DNA of 64,000 nt from Schistocephalus solidus (taxonomy: Eukaryota > Platyhelminthes > Cestoda > Diphyllobothriidea > Diphyllobothriidae). Where the stretch lies: NCBI GenBank assembly GCA_017591395.1, contig WEDG01008757.1, forward strand, positions 22,806 to 86,805, read 5' to 3'. Below are positions 45,595 to 54,079 of this stretch, piece after piece; position 1 is the first letter of the stretch; the number at the start of each line of letters is the position of its first letter. The notes below the pieces were generated by a model. That model saw only the letters and a list, made by a program, of their open reading frames with translations, did not search any database and was not told the DNA's origin. The translations under genes and the position numbers were made by a program.

Positions 45595-46490
45595 GACCGT
45601 TTCTGCCTTATTGGCCGTCGTCGACCAGCCATACGCCAACCCAAATTTTGAGCCAACCGGAAAATGCAATCCAAGTCTCCCTGGCTATAATCGGCATCTT
45701 ATCTACTCCTTTAAGTGTGTAATGTAAAAACCACTCTATCCCTCTAACTGTTCGATGAGGTGAATTTTCCATGACGTGGCGGAGCGTACGCGACATCCGC
45801 CTGCGCACGTGACCGTCGCAAATCAACCAATGACACCACAGCGTTTACAAACGTGAGAGGCAAATGGGACTGAGGATGTGCAAAGGGCATAACGTTCGTA
45901 TGAACGCGGATATTAGAACCAATTGCGCGCGCGTAAGAATCTCTCTTATGCATTTTTATCTCACAAGAAGGCCAACCTAGAAAAGGTTGTAATGAGGAAT
46001 GTGCATAAAAAATAATAATTATCCTGTTTTAGGTGCGCACGTTTCCCTACCATCAGCCACTTCTCGCCATGTCTGCCGGGCATTCAGTTGTGATTTGCCT
46101 TTTCGACGGTTTTTATCGAGAACACCGCCTGGAAACAAGTAGACATAGTTAAGTCCATGTAAACTGGGAATTACGGTCACGTAGACCTCAACAGCTGACG
46201 CATTTGACCAGAAGTACGAACACGGTCGCTAGACAACGGTAACTTCCTGCAAGCCTTATCCAATATGTCAGAGTGCGCTATGAAACCAATTATTTTTCCT
46301 TACTTTTGCCAACAGCGCAGATTGCTGATAGAGTACTCTCTCTTCACGATAGGAGAGTCGATGGTAAATGAGCAAGAACAACAATTGAACTAAATAGGCC
46401 TACTTGCAGGCTGCCTCGAAGGTAAGTGAGGTGGCATCAAGTTCAGGCATCCAGATCCCTATAGACCTAGTTGAACGCTGTCCATATCTT
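45595..46490 (+). repeat. Unclassified dispersed repeat LR2, pair of LR1
   Basis: Co-linear with 31235-32180. Like LR1, it begins with degraded hammerhead-array sequence: 45640-45598 reads on the minus strand as a hammerhead remnant (GACGACGGCCAATAAGG...CAGAAACGG), and 45650-45690 resembles the 3' half on the plus strand. No open frame is shared with LR1. Confidence 0.6.
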
Positions 46491-46599
46491 GTTTGTGATA
46501 TGCGTAGCGTGGCTGAATGAGAAACAGTCGGCCTCTTGCTAATCTGCCAAAAATCGTTGCCCTCGCATAGCTTTATTCGCTGAACTGAGGATATGTGAT

Positions 46600-46765
46600 T
46601 AACTTTTCCGCTTATAAGCCATAAAGGGCCACTTCAGTCTCCCTTGTCTTTGTCGGTTCCAGCTTATCATCATAATTTCAAGTTGCTATGCGACTGCCTG
46701 CGAGGGCTCTAAAGTGAGCTCCAGGGCACAAAGGAACATAACTATTCCTTAGTCAGATCGGTGAA
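46600..46765 (+). repeat. Truncated tRNA-headed hammerhead repeat (3' part)
   Basis: Starts within stem II (GCTTATAAGCC) and continues through CTCCCTTGTCTTTGTCGGTTCC, the CTATGCGACTGCC hairpin and the GGAACATAACTATTCC remnant of the array unit. The head is missing. Confidence 0.65.
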
Positions 46766-46770
46766 TATAT

Positions 46771-46771
46771 T

Positions 46772-46815
<44 letters not shown>
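46771..46815 (+). repeat. (TA)n microsatellite
   Basis: A TA tract immediately before the end of Penelope element PLE-2. Confidence 0.9.
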
Positions 46816-46819
<4 letters not shown>

Positions 46820-46864
46820 AAGTTGAGTTCTTTGGGAACAAAATAACTTTATTGTAACCACCCC

Positions 46865-47542
46865 ATGTCTCACAAACGCAGCTCTGTTAACAGCTTGCTA
46901 CGTCGAGCAAAAACTCACTGTTCTGATGAAGAAACATGTCGAACAGAAATGAAATACCTTTTCAAATTATTTTCCAAAAATGGATATCCTCCTGACTTTG
47001 TCCGTCGATGTATGCGACGACAACAGTTAAAAGAAAAAGGTATTTCCAGAGATACGACCTCCCAGGCGTCAAAAACAACAAACTGGTGAACCCTCCCGTA
47101 TGTAAAGAATGTATCTGAGCTCGTTGAAAGAGAGCTCAAGAAACACAATATACAAATAGCGCACAAACCAACAACAACTTTGCGCACCCAGCTTGTACAC
47201 CCTAAGGACAGGGTTGGCTATTTCAATAGAAAAGAAGTCGTCTAAAAGATACCGTGTACCAGTTGTGATGCAGTTTATTGTGGCCAAACCGGAAAACCTC
47301 TATCCACCCGTTTACATGAACATCAGTTAGCGGTGAGGAGACGAGACACTTTATCGCAGGTAGCCATGCACACACTGGACACAGGACACCTATTTGGATG
47401 GGAGGATACCCACATCGTTGGCGCCTGCCCAACAAGAAGAGACCGTGAATTCCTGGAGGCAATGCACTCAGACGAGGCATGCATTAACAGGCCTATCGAT
47501 TTAGATGCCAATTACAAATTTCTCAAGGCCAAATGGAGGTGA
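46865..47542 (+). pseudogene. PLE-2: RT C-terminus and GIY-YIG endonuclease
   Basis: The frame 46865-47089 is the region after the RT (AHKRSSVNSLLRRAKTHCSD, LFKLFSKNGYPPDFVRRC). After a frameshift, LVERELKKHNIQIAHKP and TQLVHPKDRV lead into the nuclease: CDAVYCGQTGKPLSTRLHEH, then HTLDTGHLFGW and RREREFLEA-like DREFLEAMHS. The pattern (Y-x-G-x-T-G, R, E-H, catalytic E) fits a GIY-YIG nuclease, used by Penelope elements to cut the target. One stop (47243) and the frameshift disable it. Confidence 0.85.
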
Positions 47543-47665
47543 AAACAGCCACTATCGATCACATAACTTCAAACTCTGGATGTCTATTGGCTCAAACTTT
47601 AGCCAACCATAGAATCTTGTGTTAGGCCTTATTTAAGGTAAACTGTTTTCTGTACATCTCCCATT

Positions 47666-47706
47666 TGTCTGGCGACGAACTGGGGCACCAGATTCGAAAA
47701 TTTACA
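47666..47706 (+). ncRNA. Hammerhead-like motif at PLE-2 end
   Basis: CTGGCGA and GAAA flank a stem-loop CTGG-GGCA-CCAG. Short stem I TGT/ACA. The core A6 is G here. Homologous motifs lie at 49265-49307 and 52170-52214 (minus), where stem I differs but still pairs. Confidence 0.45.
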
Positions 47707-47776
47707 CTAAGTTATTTTGTTAACAAAGAACTCAACTTTATTTAATTAAATTTCTTGGGATGCCGATATTTCAATA

Positions 47777-47797
47777 CATATATATATATATATATAT
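47777..47797 (+). repeat. (TA)n microsatellite
   Basis: A short TA tract between PLE-2 and the following Penelope terminal repeat. Confidence 0.9.
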
Positions 47798-48088
47798 TCA
47801 CAGTGGTTGATTGTCTTCGACCCAAATGTTCATTGAAATTTCGGGTCTGACCCTAAAAATTCATGTCCGAATCACCTGAATCCATGTCCTGCACTTAAAA
47901 ATTTCAGAAATTATTTCCCCGATTATTCTCTGGAGTCCACATACCAGAAACCGCATAGAGAACGCTGGGGGACCCACTGAGAAGCCGAACCCCTCGTTGC
48001 TGTGTCACGCAGCAGAAGAAACATCGGCGAAACACGTGCCTGGGCTTTTAGCTAGTACCTATGTCGGAAGTACGGTATAATGTCTTTG
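47798..48088 (+). repeat. Penelope terminal repeat (PLTR), copy P1
   Basis: Homologous to 51555-51865, from CACAGTGGTTGATTGTCTTC through the hammerhead segment to GGTATAATGTCTTTGCC. It is joined at 48088 to an inverted Penelope coding fragment. Confidence 0.75.
47973..48044 (+). ncRNA. Hammerhead motif in PLTR P1, mutated core
   Basis: Stem I CCCA/TGGG, stem II GCCGA/TCGGC (perfect) and GAAA are present. The core reads CTGAGAA (essential G changed to A), and the base paired with A15.1 is C in place of T. Predicted inactive. Confidence 0.65.
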
Positions 48089-49307
48089 CCTTGGGTCTTC
48101 TGGAGGAATGCCTGGGAGTTTTTAATGCTGCATTGTGATCCAGCGTCGAGGTGCTTCAGGTGCCGGTACATCCATTTAGCAAGGTTATAAGTGGGCGATC
48201 CAATGAGTGGTACTATGATCCTCAACGGTGCACCTGCTTTGTGCACTTTAGGGAGGCCATATGCATGTGCAATACGGGATCACTGAGATTTATAAATCTG
48301 GAGTCATCGGGAGTTATGAGTTTCAGTCACGCGAGCTCAGTGATCTTCCTCTTTACAGATGCGTCCTGCTTTTCAGTTGGATCCTCTGCGAGTGGTGTGT
48401 AGGCTTCCCTCTCGTTGAAGACTTTATTAGCTTTGTTGATATAGTCAGTCTTTTCCATGAGGACGGTGGCGCCACCCTTGTCAGCAGACACAATCACTAT
48501 ACTATCGGCTGTCTTAAGAGATATTAGTCCCTTTTCTTCGTCGATGGGCAAGACTTGGTGGTGTTCCTTTTGCCGAAGGGGACTAGTGGCACAGCTGCGT
48601 ATGTCCGCACGCATGTCTTCAGGCACAGCGGAGGTTAGAAGGACAGATTCAAGGCCGGCTAGGAAGTTTGTAGGTGCAGCATTGGTGTGACTGAGTTTTG
48701 TACCCTTAGATATTAGGCCAATTTCCGCAGATGTTAGAATCCTTTTTGAAAGGTTAAAAACTCTTGTTGATCTGTGGTTTTCATTGAGAGGACGGAGAAG
48801 AGATTGTAGTTTACCGTGAAGTTCGGCTCGCTTCTTTTTTCCTGGCGTCCATATCAGTGGCATTTATTCGTTGTAGTACGTTCTCGAATACCTTTTCAGG
48901 TAGAGCTGAAACGCATCGTGCTCGAAGGTCAGATACTGTTGCTTCAAATTTGCAAAGACGATGGTGAACGTCTGATATAACTGCACTCAAAACTAGAAAT
49001 CCGTATTTTGCGCGCAAGTAGTCTTGCAGTTTCATTCGGCAAGGCGGGCTTGAAGCGAAGAGAATTCGGAAGAATGTTATGATCGCGACAGCGGTGAAGA
49101 AACGTCAGCTGCTCGTAAGTCCTCGCCTGTGTCTGTGCAAATTTATCCCAACGTCTGGTAAGAATAAGCGTTTGACGCCCAAAAATATGTCGAACAGCTA
49201 AGATAGAGTGCATTGCGAGATGATATAGTGAATAAAAAAGGCTCATGGGAAAATAGAGTTGTACTCGTTAATTTTCAAGTTGGTCACACCCACCCGTCGT
49301 CAGACGA
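48089..49307 (-). pseudogene. Penelope-like element PLE-3a (minus), N-terminal and early RT region
   Basis: On the minus strand from 49250: an N-terminal region (FLHRCRDHNILPNSLRFKPA, LRARCVSALPEKVFENVLQR), then LQSLLRPLNENHRSTRVFNL, FLAGLESVLLTSAVPE, and the early RT motif IVIVSADKGGATVLMEKTDY. It ends in GSPTYNLAKWMYRHL near 48150, before the catalytic YVDD, where it fuses to PLTR P1. The frames 48863-48327 and 48246-48052 are the main open parts. From 48089 to 48808 it is almost identical, in inverted orientation, to 49380-50098. Confidence 0.8.
49265..49307 (-). ncRNA. Hammerhead-like motif upstream of PLE-3a
   Basis: Minus strand: stem I TCGT/ACGA, core CTGACGA, a 20-nt stem II region and GAAA, followed by ATTA. 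Lies upstream of the PLE-3a coding region, in sense orientation. Confidence 0.45.
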
Positions 49308-49375
49308 AATGAACAGAGGAGAAATGAAATTGTCAGATGACCAGTTTGTGCTACAGGACAGACAAGGACAAGTTA

Positions 49376-51323
49376 AACTGCAATCTCTTCTCCGTCCTCT
49401 CAATGAAAACCACAGATCAACAAGAGTTTTTAACCTTTCAAAAAGGATTCTAACATCTGCGGAAATTGGCCTACTATCTAAGGGTACAAAATTCAGTCAC
49501 ACCGATTCTGCACCTACAAACTTCCTAGCCGGCCTTGAATCTGTCCTTCTAACCTCTGCTGTGCCTGAAGACATGCGTGTGGACATACGCAGCTGTGCCA
49601 CTAGTCCCCTTCGGCAAAAGGAACACCACCAAGTCTTGCCCATCGATGAAGGAAAAGGAACTAATATCTCTAAAGACAGCCGATAGTATAGTGATTGTGT
49701 CTGCTGACAAGGGTGGCGCCACCGTCCTCATGGAAAAGACTGACTATATCAACAAAGCTAATAAAGTCTTCAACGAGAGGGAAGTCTACACACCACTAGC
49801 AGAGGATCCACCTAAAGGCAGGTCGCATCTGTGAAGAGGAAGATAACTGAGCTCGCGCGACTGAAACTCATAACCCCCGATGACTCCAGATTTATAAATC
49901 TAAATGATCCCCGTATTGCAATGCATATGGCCTCCCTAAAGTGCACAAAGCTGGTGCACCGTTGAGGATCATAATACCACTCATTGGATCGCCCACGTAT
50001 AACCTTGCTAAATGGATGTACCGGCACCTGAAGCACCTCACCGCTGGATCACAATACAGCATTAAAAACTCTCAGGCATTCCTCCAGAAGACCCAAGGCC
50101 TTAAAGTAAGTCCTGATAAGTGAATTCTATCGTTTGACGTGGTTGGCCTGTTTTCTTAAACACCACATGAATTAATCATTGAGAGCGTAACTCGGCGCCT
50201 GCAAGATAACCCAATCGACTTCCCAATACAACACGTTTCGGAAATGCTTAGGCTCTGTCTCGAGAACTACTTTCCATTCGATTGAAAGTTCTATCAACAG
50301 GTTAAGGGTACCGCAATGGGCTCACCGATCTCGGGTCTACTGGCAGAACTAATATTGCAACAACTAGAATAGGAGGTTATGCATAATTCCAGACCAAAAA
50401 TGTGGGTCCGATAGGTAGATGATACATTTGTTATCATAAAGGCCTCCTAAGTGGAGCAGTTGCATCAGAGCCTGAATAGTGTTTTCCCAGCGACCCAGTT
50501 TACTCGTGAAGAGGCAACAGGAGGTATCCTTCCGTTCCCCGACGTGAGTATCCAAAAACTCAGTGATGGAGGCCTCACAACGAGCGTCCACCGAAAAAGC
50601 TCTAATACCGATATCATACTTAGCTATGATGGCAACCATACTGCGGCCCATAAAAGAAGCTGCGTTCGAATGCTTTTTCACCGGGCCTTTCGTTACTGTA
50701 GTAGCGATCATCTACGCAAAAATAACTCACTTACCTGTATCGGTTATTCCGACTTTACGGATACCCAGTTAGTTTTGTGAAAAGCTGCCTCAGACACCAG
50801 AGGCAAACACGAACCTTCGGCGCTAATGGAGAACCGGACCGCGTAAATTATACTCCCTACCTTACATGCAGGGCATCTCCGAAGCGATTGCCCGACAATT
50901 AAACCGGTTTGGCATCTCCATTGCGCACAAACCGGCATCGTCCTTGTGCGCAACACTATCCCGAGTAAAAGACCCTATACCCAAATAGCAGCAAAATAAT
51001 GTCATCTACCGCATTCCGTGTGCACTTATATTGGTCATACCGGCCGACGAATTGGGACGCGTATTACGGAACATAAACTAGCCATTCGTCGACGCAGCCC
51101 TTGGTCAATCATCTTTGCGCACGCCCTTGAGTTGGACCATCGCTTCAATTGGGACGGAACCGACGTTGTTGCAAGGGCTTACACCAAACAGGTGCGTGAA
51201 TTCCTCGAGGCCTGTCACTCTAGCATGACCAGCATCAACCGCCATGTCGATCTGGACTCTCATTACGAAGGCCTGCGTGCCCGGCTCACTGACTTGCGCC
51301 CACAACCTAACCACAGTCGCTAA
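49376..51323 (+). pseudogene. Penelope-like element PLE-3b (plus): RT and GIY-YIG endonuclease
   Basis: Order: LLRPLNENHRSTRVFNLSKR, early RT motif ADKGGATVLMEKTDY (49700-49750), GSPTYNLAKWMYRHL, SFDVVGLF, the Penelope RT hallmark GTAMGSPISGLLAELILQQL (about 50310-50370), catalytic VDDTFVII with the first Tyr lost to a stop (50413-50440), then LPFPDVSIQKL and SNTDIILSYDGNHT. The GIY-YIG nuclease follows: CTYIGHTGRRIGTRITEH and REFLEACHSS, ending SR and a stop at 51323. Stops and frameshifts are frequent. The RT-then-GIY-YIG order is that of the family. Confidence 0.85.
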
Positions 51324-51339
51324 TTTTTTCTGGACCATG

Positions 51340-51447
51340 TAGAGTCAGGTGATTCGGACATGACTTTGTAGGGTCAGACCCGAAATTTCAATGAACATTT
51401 GGGTTGAAGACAATCAACCACTGTGGAATAACCACGTAATGCCCATT
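51340..51447 (-). repeat. Penelope terminal repeat, inverted fragment
   Basis: The reverse complement of the PLTR start, from GTAGAATGGGCATTACGTGG to the GAGTCAGGTGATTC region, directly after the PLE-3b coding end. Inverted terminal repeats of this kind are common in Penelope insertions. Confidence 0.7.
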
Positions 51448-52042
51448 CTACAAACTAAGTACTAGCTAAGTACCTATGTTGGAAGTACGGTATAATGTCT
51501 TTGCCATATAAGATTCATACTACTTGTAGTACTACTTGTTTGTAGAATGGGCATTACGTGGTTATTCCACAGTGGTTGATTGTCTTCGACCCAAATGTTC
51601 ATTGAAATTTCGGTCTGACCCTACAAAGTCATGTCTGAATCACCTGACTCCATGTCGTGCGCTTAATAATTTCAGAAATTATTGCCCCGATTTTTCTCTG
51701 GTGTCCATATACCAGAAACCGCATAGAGAACGCTGGGGGACCCACTGAGGAGCCGAATCCCTCGTTGCTGTGTCACGCAGCAGCAGAAACATCGGTGAAA
51801 CACGTGTCTGGGCTTTTAGCTAGTACCTATGTCGGAAGTACGGTGTAATGTCTTTGCCATATAAGATTCATACTACTTGTAGTACTACTTGTTTGTAGAA
51901 TGGGCATTACGTGGTTATTCCACAGTGGTTGATTGTCTTCAACCCAAATGTTCATTGAAATTTCGGGTCTGACCCTACAAAAGTCATGTCCGAATCACCT
52001 GACTCCATTTCCTGCACTTAATAATTTAAGAAATTATTTCCC

Positions 52043-52045
<3 letters not shown>
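51448..52045 (+). repeat. Tandem Penelope terminal repeats (partial, complete, partial)
   Basis: A 3' fragment (51448-51510), a complete copy (about 51511-51865) and a 3'-truncated copy (51866-52045) stand head to tail. Period is about 355 bp. The truncated copy runs into a TA tract at 52046. The complete copy carries the canonical-core hammerhead. Confidence 0.75.
51741..51812 (+). ncRNA. Hammerhead ribozyme, canonical core, in PLTR
   Basis: Stem I is CCCA/TGGG. The core CTGAGGA (51745-51751) is intact. Stem II is GCCGA/TCGGT, closing an insert of about 35 nt that can form its own GCTG...CAGC stem. GAAA lies at 51797-51800. Stem III is the palindrome ACACGTGT, followed by C: cleavage triplet GTC, predicted cut after 51808. 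The minimal stem III and location in a Penelope terminal repeat match what is known of hammerheads in these elements. A second copy at 47973-48044 keeps stem II with a GU-to-GC change. Confidence 0.75.

Positions 52046-52113
<68 letters not shown>
52046..52113 (+). repeat. (TA)n microsatellite
   Basis: A nearly 70-bp TA tract between the truncated PLTR and the end of PLE-4. Confidence 0.95.
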
Positions 52114-52118
<5 letters not shown>

Positions 52119-52984
52119 GGCATCCAAAGAAATGAAGTTGAATACTTTCTATGGGAAAAGGAACTTTATTGCGTCAATTTTCAACACCGGTTCTCCGGGT
52201 TGTCGTCAGACGCACGTGGGTAGCAAATTGACAAAACAGTCAACATCTTAATTGCTTGAAATTTTTGCACGCTGCATCCAACTAGATGTGCCTGTGCATG
52301 ACTCATCTGAGTGCATCGCCTCGAGAAACTATCGACCTTTCTTGAAGCGACAGACGGCGACAATCCGATTTTTATCCGAAGCGAAGGAGTACCCGGTGTC
52401 TAGGGTATGCATAGCTACTTGGGGTAGCTGGTCCCGCCTCTTTAATGCCAACAGGTGTTCATAGATGCGTGTAGAGGCAGATTTACCTGTCTGAACACAA
52501 TACACGGCATCACATGCTTCAGACGGAATCTTGTAGATGACTTCTTTCTTTTTCAAGCAGTTGACCCTATCCTTAGGGTGGACAAGCTGGGTATATAAAG
52601 TATTTTTTGGTTTGTGCACCACATGAATTTGGTGCTTCCTTAGGTGTCTTTCGACGAGTTCGGACACATTCTTAATGCAAGGAAGGATGCGCCATGTATT
52701 TATTTTTGGTACTTGATTATAACTACTTGGTTACTTATAACTACTTGCTTGTGCCGTTTCAAGCATCGGCGTACAAAATACTTAGGGCACGCGTTCTGCG
52801 AAAATAATTCACACAAGTAATTTAGTTCAATTCGATAACCTTCTTCGTCGGAGCAATGTGTTTTTGCTTGACTGAGTAGGCTGTTGAAAGCACTCCGTTT
52901 GTGAGCGATGGGCTGATTGCTCTCATAAGGTAGAATGACTTCGGCATAAGTTTCCTTTCGATAAACCGACGTGCGATCGCACAT
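52114..52984 (-). mobile_element. Penelope-like element PLE-4 (minus), 3' part
   Basis: The minus-strand frame from 52984 carries the RT-downstream region (AHKRSAFNSLLSQAKTHCSD, LCELFSQNACPKYFVRRCL), then after frame changes LVERHLRKHQIHVVHKP and the GIY-YIG nuclease CDAVYCVQTGKSASTRIYEH, HTLDTGYSF and SFLEAMHSDE, ending near 52250. A short duplication around 52712-52750 (TAACTACTTG repeats) adds spurious residues. It is closely related to PLE-2. The hammerhead-like motif at 52214-52170 and the end against the TA tract mark its 3' side. Confidence 0.8.
52170..52214 (-). ncRNA. Hammerhead-like motif at PLE-4 end
   Basis: Minus strand: stem I TGCGT/ACGCA, core CTGACGA, stem-loop CCGG-AGAA-CCGG within stem II, and GAAA followed by ATTG. 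The base expected at the cleavage position is G, which hammerheads normally do not tolerate, so this copy may be inactive. Confidence 0.45.
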
Positions 52985-53097
52985 ATTTTCGCCTTACGGT
53001 AAAAGCATGCTCGTACGTGCATGTACTCAGTCGTTTGTCGGTCATGCCGCCATAGTTGGCCGGACATTCTAGACAGTTGACGTGGTAAATAACGCAT
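52985..53097 (-). pseudogene. PLE-1-type GIY-YIG fragment fused to PLE-4
   Basis: On the minus strand the 110 bp read like the PLE-1 nuclease (VNCLECPANYGGMTDKRL, matching VNCRDSPANYCGMTDKRL at 14.6 kb) and stop exactly where PLE-4 begins. On the other side the hammerhead repeat starts. Confidence 0.7.
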
Positions 53098-53180
53098 GAC
53101 GGGACAAGATGGAACCGACAAAGACAAGGCAGACTGAAATGACAATTTCTGGCTTATTAACTATCATCAGTTAGTGTTAC
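53098..53180 (-). ncRNA. Inverted fragment of the hammerhead repeat
   Basis: On the minus strand: CTGATGA, a decayed stem II (AGTT/AGCC), GAAA, a TTGTCAT stem III and TCAGTC, followed by CTTTGTCGGTTCC. Stem I 5' strand is not conserved. Confidence 0.55.
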
Positions 53181-53214
53181 CAAATCCCAGGTGTGGATAA
53201 CCCATGACCAGACC

Positions 53215-53535
53215 GGTGAGCACCACACTATTGTCCTATTCCCGATCGCAACCGACAAAACAAGGGGCCTCTGGCTCAATGGTAGAGTGGTACACTCTAT
53301 GCCCATAATGTAACGGGTTCGAATCTCTGGTGATCCACACCTGGGATTGGGTATGACTGGTTGATGACGGCTAATAAGCCAGAAATGGCCATTCCAGTCC
53401 CCCTTGTCTTTTTCAGTTCAACCTTGTCTTCCTATACGACAAGTCGCTATGCAACTGCCTGCGAGAGCTCTAAAGTGAGTTCCACGGTACAGCGGGTCAT
53501 ATCTGTTTCATAACCAGATCCGTGAACACCACACT
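53215..53535 (+). mobile_element. Single tRNA-headed hammerhead repeat unit
   Basis: Complete unit: preceding hairpin region, head with box A TGGCTCAATGGTAGAG (53274 on) and box B GGTTCGAATCTC (about 53313), hammerhead segment 53355-53399 (stem I GACTGG/CCAGTC perfect, stem II GGCT/AGCC, GAAA intact, first core C changed to T: TTGATGA), and the downstream hairpins. A dispersed single copy of the 35.6-37.8 kb family. Confidence 0.75.
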
Positions 53536-53544
53536 TGGACACAT

Positions 53545-54075
53545 TATCTTCTGACGAAAAGAAAGCATTAAATTCACTTGAGAAAGATGAAGACTATAAT
53601 TCTGTCTGCCGACGAAGGAGGTCTCCCAGCTATTTTAAACAAGACGGACTACATAGATAAGCTGACATCCATTTTAACAGATCACTCGACTTACATGACC
53701 CTAATTGTCGACCCAACAAAGTCAAAGAACTCAAATATCGAGAAGGTATTGAATCGCCTCAAAGATAAAAATTAACTTCCGGAGTTCTGGCTAAATCCTT
53801 GAAACCATATGAATCTACGATTGCCAAAATATACGGACGTCAAAAGCTCACAAAAGTGGCATTCCGCTGTGACCGATAGCCTCCATACTCAGTTCACCAA
53901 ACTATAAGATTTACAAGTGGCTATTTCGTCAACTCAACTCCCTTACAAAGAACTCTGAATCCTCTATTCAAAACTCTACAGTACCTGGAAAAAATAAAAG
54001 ACTTAAAAATTGCAAATGTCGAATAAATGGTGTCATTTGTCGTTATTTCTTTATTTGATTCTATCTCTCTGGACT
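53545..54075 (+). pseudogene. Penelope-like element PLE-5, early RT fragment
   Basis: The frame 53578-53775 has IILSADEGGLPAILNKTDYI, equivalent to SADKGGATVLMEKTDYI of PLE-3 with core changes. After a stop, KIYGRQKLTKVAF matches the RIYGLPKIHK-type motif that follows it in Penelope RTs. Ends in low-similarity sequence. A separate, diverged Penelope lineage. Confidence 0.65.
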
Positions 54076-54079
54076 TAGC

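Larger units (their letters stand above)
46816..47745 (+). mobile_element. Penelope-like element PLE-2, 3' part with inverted terminal repeats
   Basis: A 5'-truncated element. Its right end (47709-47743, AAGTTATTTTGTTAACAAAG...) is repeated in inverted form at its left end (46817-46850) with only a few differences, and TA tracts flank both sides. Between them lie the RT/GIY-YIG linker and endonuclease coding remnant and a hammerhead-like motif at 47666-47706. Confidence 0.75.
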
